Shown: piece by piece, positions 33,869 through 42,681 of the stretch
Layout of the letters: each line of letters opens with the position of its first letter
How positions within the stretch are numbered: the stretch's first letter is position 1
Origin: a virus
Reading direction: 5' to 3' (one strand)
DNA length: 60,880 nucleotides
IMG/VR virus record: IMGVR_UViG_3300020392_000016
Location: 1 to 60,880 of that record
The notes under the pieces: generated by a model
The model's input: the letters and a program-made list of their open reading frames with translations, nothing else
What the model was told of the DNA's origin: nothing
Database searches by the model: none
Program-made: the position numbers and the translations under genes

Positions 33869-34121
33869 AAAGAAAACACCAATATCATTGCTAATCCAAG
33901 CAATGCAAGAAGAACTAGAAAGTAGCCCAAAAGAAGTTTGGCCAGGTATGGAATATGCAATAGAGATTGCTAAAAGAATGTTACCTCAAGAAAAAGAAAT
34001 TATGTGCAAATTTGCAGATGATTGGGCAGACGCTAGAGAAGAAACAGATAGAATGTATAATGATATTCCAGGGTTTGAAGGTACTCTGGATGCATTGGAT
34101 GACTTAACCGATTTTTCATGA
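33861..34121 (+). CDS. Small acidic hypothetical protein
   Basis: An 86-residue protein overlapping both neighbours by 4-8 nt. It is Glu/Asp/Met-rich (MQEELESSPKEVWPGMEYAI, GFEGTLDALDDLTDF). No family is recognised. It could be an inhibitor or partner of the nuclease-like protein encoded before it, but only position suggests this. Confidence 0.6.
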   Translation: MSKKKTPISLLIQAMQEELESSPKEVWPGMEYAIEIAKRMLPQEKEIMCKFADDWADAREETDRMYNDIPGFEGTLDALDDLTDFS

Positions 34122-34483
34122 ATAAAATCTTAGTCTTAGGTATTTCACCAGGTTTTGCTGGTAGTCCACAGAAATCTATGTCTATTCAAAGAGTAAAGAG
34201 ATGGATGGCTGAATGTGGCTACGAGCAGACCGACTATGATTGGCGAAATCTAGTCGATGAGGCTGGAGCTTTACCTAAGATGTCAGAAGTTACAATTACA
34301 CAGGATGAAGTCTCAGTCTATCAGAAAGTTGTTTGTCTTGGTAATAAACCTGAACAATGGTGTAAGACTAAGAAGCTGAATTATCTAAAAGTTCCCCATC
34401 CTTCTGGCTTAAATAGAATGTGGAACAATCCAAATCAAGAGACTATAACTATTGGTGAACTAAACAATTATCTAAATGAGTAG
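34118..34483 (+). CDS. Uracil-DNA glycosylase-superfamily-like protein
   Basis: A 121-residue protein. The start ILVLGISPGFAG resembles the first strand and active-site loop of UDG-like enzymes. HPSGLNRMWN (94-103) resembles the second UDG motif (HPSxxNR), preceded by YQKVVCLGNKPEQW. It is short for the family, so activity is uncertain. The UvdE gene nearby gives a repair context. Confidence 0.5.
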   Translation: MNKILVLGISPGFAGSPQKSMSIQRVKRWMAECGYEQTDYDWRNLVDEAGALPKMSEVTITQDEVSVYQKVVCLGNKPEQWCKTKKLNYLKVPHPSGLNRMWNNPNQETITIGELNNYLNE

Positions 34484-35063
34484 ACAGTTTACATGGTGGC
34501 GAAGATTCTGGGCAACAAGAAAGATGCCTAAGCAAATGTTGTACAAAGCTGCTAGTGAATTACAACAAAGAATTGAGTTCGGTGAATATGAAGTAGACGA
34601 ACTCGGTAGAGAATATATGCTAGAAGAAGAAATCTTCAATAAGAAAGCAGACGCTCTTAGAAAAGAAAAGCCTTGGATGGATGAAGAGTCTTACATAGAA
34701 CAGATTCATCCTATCAATAAACAATATAGAAAAAGACAACAATTAATCATGAAGGCTCATCTTCAAGCTGAACAAAAATTGTTGCATAAACTGAGAGAAG
34801 AACTAAATAAAGAGTTTGGTATCTCAACAGAAAGAATTCAAGATGAAATGGAAGTATTCGACGGTACAACTAGAGAGTTTTACTTCCATGTTAAATCTAT
34901 AGCTTTAGGTAAAAAGTTTGACCCTGATAAACAGCAAAGACTGATACTTGAGCAACCAAGACATATACTAAAACCTAAAGAGAGAAAGTATGTAGATCTT
35001 TGGATGAAATTAGTAAAGAAAAATAAATGGGAAGAGTTCTTAAATTGGAACAATTACCAATAA
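34476..35063 (+). CDS. Hypothetical helical protein
   Basis: A 195-residue protein overlapping the UDG-like gene by 8 nt. The N-terminus is aromatic and basic (FTWWRRFWATRKM). The middle is a long charged helix (YRKRQQLIMKAHLQAEQKLL), and the end is DLWMKLVKKNKWEEFLNW. It has no Cys, no signal peptide and no recognised family. Confidence 0.6.
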   Translation: MSRQFTWWRRFWATRKMPKQMLYKAASELQQRIEFGEYEVDELGREYMLEEEIFNKKADALRKEKPWMDEESYIEQIHPINKQYRKRQQLIMKAHLQAEQKLLHKLREELNKEFGISTERIQDEMEVFDGTTREFYFHVKSIALGKKFDPDKQQRLILEQPRHILKPKERKYVDLWMKLVKKNKWEEFLNWNNYQ

Positions 35064-35072
35064 ATCACTATA

Positions 35073-36014
35073 ATGAATAAATCTAGCCTTATGACAAACT
35101 ATGGATATTGTTGCATCAACATGCAACTCAGAAAACAAAAACCATCTATCACTACAAATCGTAGTATGATTAAACGTACATTCGAAGCTAAAGGTATGGA
35201 CTATGCTTCAGAACTTATTGTACAAAATGTACGAGATCTACGTGAAATCATTAAATGGAACCATGCTAACGGTATCAAGCTATATCGTCTTAGTTCTGAT
35301 ATTATGCCATGGATGTCAGAGTATAACATTTCAGACTTAAAAGACTTCAAGATTATTCAAACTATCTTAGAAGACTGTGGCGATCTGGCTAGGGAGTATG
35401 GACAACGTCTTACTTTTCATCCAGGACCATTTGACGTCTTGGCATCACTAAATGAAAACGTAGTCACCAAATCTATTGCAGACCTTAACAAGCACGGTGA
35501 AATTATGGACCTAATGGGTCTACCACGTACTCCCTATGCTGCGATCAACATTCATGTTAATACTACTCAAGGTGGTAAAGAAGAAGCTATGCAGAGATTC
35601 GTAGATGCATTCCACTTACTTGACCCTTCTGTTAAAAGCAGACTTGTAGTAGAAAATGACGACAAACAAAAACAATATGCTGTAGAAGATCTTTATCAAG
35701 GTATTCACAGTAAAATCAACATTCCAATTACATTTGACTATCATCACCATTGGTGTCACCCAGGTGAGTTGACTCAAGAAGAAGCACTTAAAATGGCTTC
35801 AACAACTTGGCCTAAGGACATCAAGCAACTTTGCCACTACTCTTCATGCAAGCAAATACATGAAGATGCTTCCGTAATGGCAAGGGCTCATGCTGATTAC
35901 ATCTATGAGCATATTAATACTTATGGTCTTAATTTAGACATTGAGTTAGAAGCTAAAGCCAAGGAATTGGCAGTTCAACAATATGTGAAACAATTTGCAT
36001 CACAGTTAGTATAA
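35073..36014 (+). CDS. uvdE: UV-damage endonuclease UvdE/UvsE
   Basis: A 313-residue TIM-barrel enzyme. LTFHPGPFDVLAS (H116), INIHVNTTQGGKEEAM (H161), LVVENDDK (E194) and FDYHHHWCHPGEL (H224-H226) supply the metal ligands. It nicks DNA 5' to UV photoproducts without a glycosylase step. The length equals bacterial UvsE. For a marine phage this protects DNA from sunlight damage. The gene is free-standing with its own short leader. Confidence 0.95.
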   Translation: MNKSSLMTNYGYCCINMQLRKQKPSITTNRSMIKRTFEAKGMDYASELIVQNVRDLREIIKWNHANGIKLYRLSSDIMPWMSEYNISDLKDFKIIQTILEDCGDLAREYGQRLTFHPGPFDVLASLNENVVTKSIADLNKHGEIMDLMGLPRTPYAAINIHVNTTQGGKEEAMQRFVDAFHLLDPSVKSRLVVENDDKQKQYAVEDLYQGIHSKINIPITFDYHHHWCHPGELTQEEALKMASTTWPKDIKQLCHYSSCKQIHEDASVMARAHADYIYEHINTYGLNLDIELEAKAKELAVQQYVKQFASQLV

Positions 36015-36033
36015 CCCTTAAATAACATTATCT

Positions 36034-36243
36034 ATGATAAAAGTTTTAAACTCTTTAAAATCAGGTCTTAACCTAATAGTAAGTTCAGTAATTAATCAAT
36101 GGTTCTACGTGATAGGACTATTATGGATGGGCATTTCTTTTATTTACATTGGAGAACCCCACTTCTGGACGGTATTAGGCTTCGCGATTATTTTTACTGG
36201 AATTCAAAATGTAATAAATGAAATTAAATTAAATTCGAATTAA
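36034..36243 (+). CDS. Small membrane protein
   Basis: A 69-residue protein with two hydrophobic segments (WFYVIGLLWMGISFIYIG and FWTVLGFAIIFTGIQNVI). It starts 19 nt after the uvdE stop, and the next gene begins 1 nt after its own stop. No family is recognised. Confidence 0.6.
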   Translation: MIKVLNSLKSGLNLIVSSVINQWFYVIGLLWMGISFIYIGEPHFWTVLGFAIIFTGIQNVINEIKLNSN

Positions 36244-36244
36244 T

Positions 36245-36493
36245 ATGAACCTAAAAGTAGACGCTTTAAAAGCCAAGTACCAAGCGGAAAAGCTTGAAGC
36301 AATTGCAACCCTTGAAGTTTACTCCACAAATGCAGTCGGTATCGGTGAACACCCGCAAATCATCGATGAAATGGATAAACTGGTCAGAAAAGTCGCTGAT
36401 GTCGACGGATGCCTAGAGGCACTAGACCAGATCTTTATCAAAACTGGAGACGGCGATACAAACGTAACTCAAGAGGGCTCCGTAAATAGTTGA
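36245..36493 (+). CDS. Small hypothetical protein
   Basis: An 82-residue helical protein (MNLKVDALKAKYQAEKLEAI, DKLVRKVADVDGCLEALDQI) with an acidic, Thr/Ser-rich tail. It is the last gene before a terminator. No family is recognised. Confidence 0.65.
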   Translation: MNLKVDALKAKYQAEKLEAIATLEVYSTNAVGIGEHPQIIDEMDKLVRKVADVDGCLEALDQIFIKTGDGDTNVTQEGSVNS

Positions 36494-36528
36494 TTTATTT
36501 AGGCTAGACATAGACAACTTAAGGAGCA

Positions 36529-36558
36529 AGAGGTCCCAAACGTGGGGCCTCTTTTTTT
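36529..36558 (+). terminator. Rho-independent terminator
   Basis: The stem AGAGGTCCC / GGGGCCTCT (one T-G pair) with the loop AAACGT is followed by TTTTTT. It separates the accessory region from the packaged-protein region. Confidence 0.92.
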
Positions 36559-36560
36559 GT

Positions 36561-36571
36561 GATATATAATA
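36561..36571 (+). promoter_or_regulatory. Putative late promoter abutting the start codon
   Basis: An exact GATATATAATA directly after a terminator and 1 nt before ATG of the large internal-protein gene. Confidence 0.6.
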
Positions 36572-36572
36572 A

Positions 36573-38492
36573 ATGAAGTATATCCAACCTCTACATGAAG
36601 CCGATAAAAGAGTTCCTAGAAAGAAGGGACAGAAGGCTAAGTCAGATAAACATTCAGATCTTTACACAGATGAAGATCCGAAAGGCACTATCCATGGCTT
36701 AGGTTTTAAGGATGCCGAGACTGCAAATAAAGGTATCGACATTATCAAGAAAGTAGATAGAGAACACGCACATAAAGTTCAAGCAACTCTTGTTATGCAA
36801 CAGAGAGCTAAGGTTGCTATTGAAAGAACTAAAGATCCAGAGAAGAAAAAGAACTTAAAAGCAGCCTATGAGATATGGACTAAATTCTTAGAAGAGATGA
36901 AGAAGAAAACTCAAGAGTTAAAGAAAGAGTCTGTAGTAAATGAGATTGGCGATATGTCTGCAGGTTTCTACAGTGTTACTGGTCCACTGTTCGATGCTGG
37001 AGGTAGAAGATACTGTAAATATGAATTCACAACTGAGAGTAAATTAAGATATAGTGTTGTATTCTATGATAGCACAAAAGATCTAACTGAGATGTGGTTC
37101 GAAACCTTTGATGGTGATAAACAAATACCAATGCACCTAACAACTGATAGAGGTGAGATTCTTAAAGTTATTGGAACAGCAATTGCTATATTAAATCATT
37201 ATCTAACAGCAGAAGGCGCTGGTGCTCCTTATGGTATTCATGACAATAGAACTCCAAATCAAATTCACAATCCAGGAGTTAAGACTGTAATTGTTAAACC
37301 AGTAAAAGAAAAGAAACGTAAAGGTAGAGGTTTCGGTGATGATATTGAATCTGATAGAAGAAGAGAAAAGATCTATATGCAATTCTTAAAGAAGCAAGGT
37401 TTTTCTCCTAAACTAAAAGGTTCAGATATTCTTATTGATATTGAAAAGTATCAGAAGAAACAGGGTAAAGTAGGAGTTGTATCAGAGTCTTGGACTGGTC
37501 AAGAAGTTGCTGACCATATTAAATACATTACTCCAGACGATAGTGATATTCCTGATTACTTTATTGACAAATATGTTTTACCTAATGATGGTTGGCAGAA
37601 TAAACCAATCAAACTAAAGAACTTACTAAAAGACAGAGACTTTAAAGCATACTATAAATCTGGTGAAGAGAGATATGATGATTATGAAGTGGCTGCCGAT
37701 GACTTATACCAAGAGTTAGTTGTCTATAAAGGTCAATTATTAGATGGTTATTCTAGAGCAGCGAGAATGTTGAGGAATGGTGAAAAGACTGCAGGTGCTT
37801 TCGTAATAGAGAGTAATTATATAATGGACTTAGAGTTATTTGAAAGATACAGTAAATTAGATTCTGTCTCAAATAAATTATTAGGTGATGTATTTAGACA
37901 GTGGGTATTAGACTATAAGAATGGTAAGAGGTCTTCTCATTATTCATTTAGTGTAGAGAACCCCAAGTTAACTTTTGATTTAGACTGTAGAATTTATTTT
38001 AAAGGTAAAGGTTTTGAAGTCTTAGATTCTACTGGAGCTGATGCAAGAGATGAAGATGACGATGGCGATTGGCAAGATCCGTTTATTAATATAGACTTTG
38101 CTTGTAATCCAGAATGGTTACCTACATATTGGTCAGAAATTTATTTCCACTTAGCAGATGTTCTAAGACATGAAATCGAACATATTACTCAAGATGGTAT
38201 TGATATTGGTAATTATAGAAAAGGTAAACCTAATCAACCAGATGATGAGCTAAGAGCTATGATTAAGAGTGGTATCATACCTAAGTATTATTATTTACTT
38301 TTAGCTAAAGAAGTAGACGCAAATCTACAAGGCTTAAGGTTTGAAGCCAAGAAGAGAAAAGAGAAAACAATTGATGCTGCGAATAGATATTTAGACCAAA
38401 AGGTAGAGATGAATTACATAACACCAGAAGAAAAAGAAAAGGTTCTAATTAAATGGGCAGCAAGAGCCAAACAATTAGGTTTTAAATTATGA
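36573..38492 (+). CDS. Putative capsid-targeted polyprotein with zincin motif
   Basis: A 639-residue protein. The N-terminus MKYIQPLHEADKR fits the packaged-protein peptide (L-H-E). Domain 1 (about 25-117, HSDLYTDEDPKGTIHGLGFK) resembles small domains I recall from other phage structural proteins. KESVVNEIG (119-124 plus) is an internal [LIV]NE site, and VVSESW near 305 may be another. The C-terminal part contains HEIEH (533-537) in DVLRHEIEHITQDG, the HExxH signature of zinc metallopeptidases, with E/D residues further on. I infer a head protein cut by the prohead protease into two or three pieces, one of them a zincin delivered into the host. It overlaps the next gene (ATGA). Confidence 0.65.
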   Translation: MKYIQPLHEADKRVPRKKGQKAKSDKHSDLYTDEDPKGTIHGLGFKDAETANKGIDIIKKVDREHAHKVQATLVMQQRAKVAIERTKDPEKKKNLKAAYEIWTKFLEEMKKKTQELKKESVVNEIGDMSAGFYSVTGPLFDAGGRRYCKYEFTTESKLRYSVVFYDSTKDLTEMWFETFDGDKQIPMHLTTDRGEILKVIGTAIAILNHYLTAEGAGAPYGIHDNRTPNQIHNPGVKTVIVKPVKEKKRKGRGFGDDIESDRRREKIYMQFLKKQGFSPKLKGSDILIDIEKYQKKQGKVGVVSESWTGQEVADHIKYITPDDSDIPDYFIDKYVLPNDGWQNKPIKLKNLLKDRDFKAYYKSGEERYDDYEVAADDLYQELVVYKGQLLDGYSRAARMLRNGEKTAGAFVIESNYIMDLELFERYSKLDSVSNKLLGDVFRQWVLDYKNGKRSSHYSFSVENPKLTFDLDCRIYFKGKGFEVLDSTGADARDEDDDGDWQDPFINIDFACNPEWLPTYWSEIYFHLADVLRHEIEHITQDGIDIGNYRKGKPNQPDDELRAMIKSGIIPKYYYLLLAKEVDANLQGLRFEAKKRKEKTIDAANRYLDQKVEMNYITPEEKEKVLIKWAARAKQLGFKL

Positions 38493-38824
38493 GAAGAGTA
38501 AAATCATTTAAGGAGTTTCTTAACGAGAATATAAAGAAGACTGTCAAGAAGATTGACGGTAAGATTAAGAAAGAACTGGAAAAGAAAAAAGACCTAGTTA
38601 CTAAAGTTAAACAAGAACAAGAAAAAGGTGATGCTCTTAGCCAGCAAAAAGCTACTCTAAGTAAATTGAAAATGAAACAATCTGAAGTAGAAATACAAAA
38701 GCAAAGTGTAAAGAAACAGATTGAAATACAGAAGTCACAATTAAAAACTGCTAAGAAAAAAGACAAGGTTTCAAAGGAGTTAGAGAAGCAGGCAAAAGAT
38801 ACGAAAAAGGAGACAGATAAATAG
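38489..38824 (+). CDS. Basic internal head protein (capsid-targeting peptide plus coiled coil)
   Basis: A 111-residue protein. MRRVKSFKEFLNEN gives a clean targeting peptide with L-N-E at 11-13. The mature part is about one third Lys and almost wholly helical (KKELEKKKDLVTKVKQEQEK, EIQKSQLKTAKKKDKVSK), reminiscent in size and charge of T4 internal proteins IPI-IPIII. It probably binds packaged DNA and is injected with it. Confidence 0.7.
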   Translation: MRRVKSFKEFLNENIKKTVKKIDGKIKKELEKKKDLVTKVKQEQEKGDALSQQKATLSKLKMKQSEVEIQKQSVKKQIEIQKSQLKTAKKKDKVSKELEKQAKDTKKETDK

Positions 38825-38827
38825 AAT

Positions 38828-40228
38828 ATGAGGTACATAAAATCATTAAATGAGAAGAAGCCAAAAGGCGCCCCTGATTTTCATCATTCAGATGCTCCTG
38901 ATGCCGAAGGTAGATTCAGAGACCTGGGTATCAAAGCACTTGCAGCATGGTTAATTAAAACCAGAAAGAAAGATGTAAAGAAGATTAGTGGTTCCTTAAC
39001 TCAACAAGTTGTATTCAATAGAAACGACGACCCTGAGTATGCAGAGAAAATGGAGAAGGTTAGAAAAGAAGTCTACAAACAATTAGGTAGAAAAGACCTC
39101 CTAGATAAAATGGATGAGTCTATAGATATGTATTATTTAGACAATGCTAAAGATCTTCTTGAACCTAAAAAGGTTTACCAGCATTTAGGTGTTGAGTATG
39201 GTCAAACTAGAAGAGGTGACAAATATGTTCAGATTAACTATATACCTGTATCAAGACCTCAGAGTCAACAACCTTCATGGGCCAAAGTATTCTATGATAA
39301 TGATAGAGACCTAAAGAAAATAGGCAAAGAGCTTGGTATGGAGCTTAAAGAGTCTGTAATAAACGAAGAAGACTCTTATGATGATTATCCAGCTGCTGCA
39401 AAGAAAAATGCACAGATGGCTATTGATTGGAAAGAGAAGTATGGTAGAGATGAAGTACCTGCTGGAACTCCAGTTGGTTGGGCAAGAGCTCATCAATTAG
39501 CTAAAGGTGAAAAGATCTCAGCAGAAACTGTAAAGAGAATGTCTGCATTTAATAGACATAGAAAGAATTCTAAAATTGCACCAGAACATAAAGATACTCC
39601 ATGGAAAGATAATGGCTATGTTGCATGGTTAATCTGGGGTGGAGATGCAGGTGTTGATTGGGCAATGAATAAATCAAAAGAAATTGACAATATGGAAGAA
39701 GCAAAAGAGCTAAAACATATTAAACCTTTAAACGAAGGTTACTGGAGTCATTATGACTATGAAAAATGGACTAAAGAGAATGGTAAGCCTAAATATCCAA
39801 AATGGGTAAAGACTACTCTAAAGGAAATTGTCAAGGGTGGTTTCATGGAACCACACTATGATTCAGAACACAACTATATGGTTTTATGGTTAGGTTCATT
39901 AGAGTCCAAAAGAAGATCTGAATTATATGCTTACGACAAGAAAGGTAAGAAAGAGTTCGGTAAAGTAGGTTACGCGATGTACCAAAGATTCTACAACGAC
40001 TTAACAGGCTACAATATGTTCTTTATGATGGGAGCAATGTTTGCACTTGAAGTTTCTAAACAGATTGAAGATAGAGTAGCTAACGGTGAGCCTGTAGAAC
40101 CAGCATACTATATGATGAAAGAATACTTTAATAATTTTGGTATGGACACTAAGAGAAGTAGAATTTTCAACGCTGCTTATGAAAAGCTAGAGAAGTGGAT
40201 GAAAGACAACCAAATTAAGACACTATAA
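38828..40228 (+). CDS. Putative capsid polyprotein of three domains
   Basis: A 466-residue protein. MRYIKSLNEK (L-N-E 7-9), ESVINE (175-180) and IKPLNE (298-303) divide it into three parts. Part 1 has HHSDAPDAEGRFRDLGIKAL and KKISGSLTQQVVFNR. Part 2 has DDYPAAAKKNAQMAIDWKEK, VPAGTPVGWARAHQLAKGE and WLIWGGDAGVDWAM, a domain type I recall near phage prohead proteases. Part 3 is a helical unknown. The site ELKHIKPLNEG repeats the N-terminal peptide in the middle of the chain, as if three packaged proteins had fused. Processing is inferred. Confidence 0.65.
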   Translation: MRYIKSLNEKKPKGAPDFHHSDAPDAEGRFRDLGIKALAAWLIKTRKKDVKKISGSLTQQVVFNRNDDPEYAEKMEKVRKEVYKQLGRKDLLDKMDESIDMYYLDNAKDLLEPKKVYQHLGVEYGQTRRGDKYVQINYIPVSRPQSQQPSWAKVFYDNDRDLKKIGKELGMELKESVINEEDSYDDYPAAAKKNAQMAIDWKEKYGRDEVPAGTPVGWARAHQLAKGEKISAETVKRMSAFNRHRKNSKIAPEHKDTPWKDNGYVAWLIWGGDAGVDWAMNKSKEIDNMEEAKELKHIKPLNEGYWSHYDYEKWTKENGKPKYPKWVKTTLKEIVKGGFMEPHYDSEHNYMVLWLGSLESKRRSELYAYDKKGKKEFGKVGYAMYQRFYNDLTGYNMFFMMGAMFALEVSKQIEDRVANGEPVEPAYYMMKEYFNNFGMDTKRSRIFNAAYEKLEKWMKDNQIKTL

Positions 40229-40245
40229 AATAGAAAAAACTAAAC

Positions 40246-42033
40246 ATGGGACAGATTCAAAAAACAGTAACAGTATTACCACAAGGTGATAATTATCAGT
40301 GGGAAGATGTAAACGGTGCAGTAGGCAACTGGTTATCTCTAACTCAAAATGGTAGTACAGATACTTGGACATTTGCTACAACAGGTGTAAATAATACAGG
40401 TTCTGATAGAACAGCTACGTTTAGACTGTTACATTCTACTTTCACAGAATTCCCTGGAGATCCTGGTCTGAAAGATGAGTTTACAATTACTCAATTGAGC
40501 TCTCAGCAATCTCTACCAGCATTTACTTATGCTGATTGGACAGGCTCCTTGACTGGTGTCGATGCAGCAGGTAATGTAAATATTGTTAATGGTAACTCTT
40601 CTACAGTAACTTCAAACCCTGCTAGTTTTCCTGCAAATACTACAATGGGAACTAACCAGGTAAGTTTAGTATTGACTGTTACAGTCCCTGCTGGTTATTC
40701 TAATACAGGAGGCACAGTTGATAGTGGTACTCTTACAGTAACACAACCTACTAGTTATGTTGCACCACAGACAATAACAGGGTCGATGAATATAAACTAT
40801 GGCGCTAGTGGTGGAGATGTATGTACAGGTGCAGGAACTTCTGTTACCGGTGTTGCAATAAACATAACTGGAATTCCTAATCCTACTAATGCACAATGGC
40901 AAACACAAGCTCGTGCACAGGCGGCAGATCACTTGAATACACTCAATGTTCCAGCTGGCCAATTCTATAAAGTAACAGCTATATCTGACCATAATAATGG
41001 TACGATTCCTACTTTAAATGAATTTGTTGAATATGATGGTGGCGGAATAATAGGAGATGTCGATCCATGTCCAAACCCACAATATACAGTTAACATTACA
41101 GCAAACAGTGCTATAGCTAACGCATCAATCTATAATGTTGCATCTGGAGGTGTACCTAACAATGTTATTACACAAGTTGGAGAGGCTGGTACTAGTATTA
41201 GTGATGCATTCTATGTTGAAGCAAACTCTGGCTATAACATTAGTCCTAGCCAGGTTAGTATATCTTCATGGGGCGGCGGAGGCTCTAATACTTATGTTAA
41301 TCCTAACGTGAATGCAGCAGGTAGGGTTGTTGTTGGATGGAACGACACTCTAGATCCAAACAATCTTAATTTTGCTATAGGAATAGCAGGTAGTGTAAGT
41401 CAATTAACATATACCGTGAACGTAGTAGAAACAAATAGTTCTAGTACAATATGTAGTGAAACTGTTAGTAATAATACATTCACATACCCACAGGGTGAAG
41501 GTGGAGTAAACTTCCAGAACTACTTCCTAAATAACTATTCAGTAACAGGTACTGACGGCTCGATAAAAATAATTAGCTCTAACGAACCTAACTTCTCTTG
41601 GGCAGGTTGGGCAATTACAATGAATAGCGAAAATGAACCGATGAACGGAGGTTGGTTTAACTGTAACGCTGGTCCTGGAGGACAACCTTCAGTATCAATA
41701 TCAGGAGAAGAATGGATCTACACAATGGGTTCACCTGAAGATTACACAGGAACTCCTAGTAATATATTTGGTTCTGGTGGAAATGGTAACCCTGATTTCC
41801 AATGGGCATTGTCTGGTATTAATGCTAACAAGTTCCAATTAACTAACGATACAGCAGCAGTATGTACGGTAGAATATATTGGTACTGGTGTTTGTGGTGG
41901 AGGTGGACATTCCGCTACTCTAACATGTACAGCAACAGGCTTTGATTCAAACGGACAATCAATACCATCGGTATCAGATACAAAAACAATAAACGGATGT
42001 GATGACTCTGGTGAAGGTGGCTCAGGTTCATAA
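40246..42033 (+). CDS. Virion surface protein with N-terminal BACON-like domain
   Basis: A 595-residue protein. Residues 5-88 (VTVLPQGDNYQWEDVNG, NWLSLTQNGSTDTWTFA, DRTATFRLL, DEFTITQL) have the BACON pattern: W-containing strands, then RTAT and FTITQ. A second, weaker beta domain with VTNPASFPA and GTLTVTQPT follows, then Asn/Gly/Ser-rich beta segments and a Cys-containing C-terminus (VCGGGGHSATLTCTATGF). BACON domains occur in Bacteroidota carbohydrate-active proteins and gut phages. A role in binding surface glycan or mucin is likely. TATAAAATAG upstream may be its promoter. Confidence 0.72.
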   Translation: MGQIQKTVTVLPQGDNYQWEDVNGAVGNWLSLTQNGSTDTWTFATTGVNNTGSDRTATFRLLHSTFTEFPGDPGLKDEFTITQLSSQQSLPAFTYADWTGSLTGVDAAGNVNIVNGNSSTVTSNPASFPANTTMGTNQVSLVLTVTVPAGYSNTGGTVDSGTLTVTQPTSYVAPQTITGSMNINYGASGGDVCTGAGTSVTGVAINITGIPNPTNAQWQTQARAQAADHLNTLNVPAGQFYKVTAISDHNNGTIPTLNEFVEYDGGGIIGDVDPCPNPQYTVNITANSAIANASIYNVASGGVPNNVITQVGEAGTSISDAFYVEANSGYNISPSQVSISSWGGGGSNTYVNPNVNAAGRVVVGWNDTLDPNNLNFAIGIAGSVSQLTYTVNVVETNSSSTICSETVSNNTFTYPQGEGGVNFQNYFLNNYSVTGTDGSIKIISSNEPNFSWAGWAITMNSENEPMNGGWFNCNAGPGGQPSVSISGEEWIYTMGSPEDYTGTPSNIFGSGGNGNPDFQWALSGINANKFQLTNDTAAVCTVEYIGTGVCGGGGHSATLTCTATGFDSNGQSIPSVSDTKTINGCDDSGEGGSGS

Positions 42034-42050
42034 AAATTAAAAGAAAAAAG

Positions 42051-42644
42051 ATGTATATATTAAATATAGGCCCAAACGTTTCTACTCAAGATCCTACAAA
42101 TTTTAAGAGATGTACACCTGCTAAAGTTAAGGCATGGTGGGAAGCAGTAAAGCAAAATATCCCAAACTATAATAACTATAATTGGCATATTGTAGGTGGA
42201 ATGGCTAATGGATCTCAAGATTCAAAAGATGCTGATATAGTGATAACGCCGCTATCTGGTGAAGTATATGATGAAAGTGAGTTAGCTGGTCTACAGTCTA
42301 TATTAGTAAACGCGACGCAATTAGGTTTAGATAATAACTTTTATTTAGATCTTAAAGCTACTCCATACCTTTGGACAAGTGCAATGGGTATCGATAGAGA
42401 TTGGTTTAAAATTCTTTGTTGGGATAAAATTACTATCACTATTGATGATTGGAGTGGGAATTGGAAAAACATTATGAGAAGGAAGGACGCTTCTTCTATA
42501 GAAAAGCTAGGTGAACTAGATCTATGGAAAGTATCGTGGGTAAACTATACAGGTGAAGTTTACTATCCTTATGGTTCAACTGCAACTGCGCAAACTTATA
42601 CAACAAGCTATACACCCGTTGAAGACTGGTGTAACGCACAATAA
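42051..42644 (+). CDS. Nucleotidyltransferase-fold-like protein
   Basis: A 197-residue protein. HIVGGMANGSQDSKDADIVI (46-65) fits the GG/GS...DxD strand-loop of minimal nucleotidyltransferases (D60, D62). The remainder (WTSAMGIDRDWFKI, DASSIEKLGELDLW) is unassigned. It lies between two BACON-domain genes, so transfer of a nucleotide or sugar-nucleotide to those proteins is conceivable. The fold call rests on one motif. Confidence 0.4.
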   Translation: MYILNIGPNVSTQDPTNFKRCTPAKVKAWWEAVKQNIPNYNNYNWHIVGGMANGSQDSKDADIVITPLSGEVYDESELAGLQSILVNATQLGLDNNFYLDLKATPYLWTSAMGIDRDWFKILCWDKITITIDDWSGNWKNIMRRKDASSIEKLGELDLWKVSWVNYTGEVYYPYGSTATAQTYTTSYTPVEDWCNAQ

Positions 42645-42651
42645 TTAAACT

Positions 42652-42663
42652 GAATATATAATA
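42652..42663 (+). promoter_or_regulatory. Putative late promoter (GAATATATAATA)
   Basis: One-base variant of the recurring box, 18 nt before the start codon of the Hint-domain virion gene. Confidence 0.55.
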
Positions 42664-42681
42664 AAAACAGACCGAAATTAG

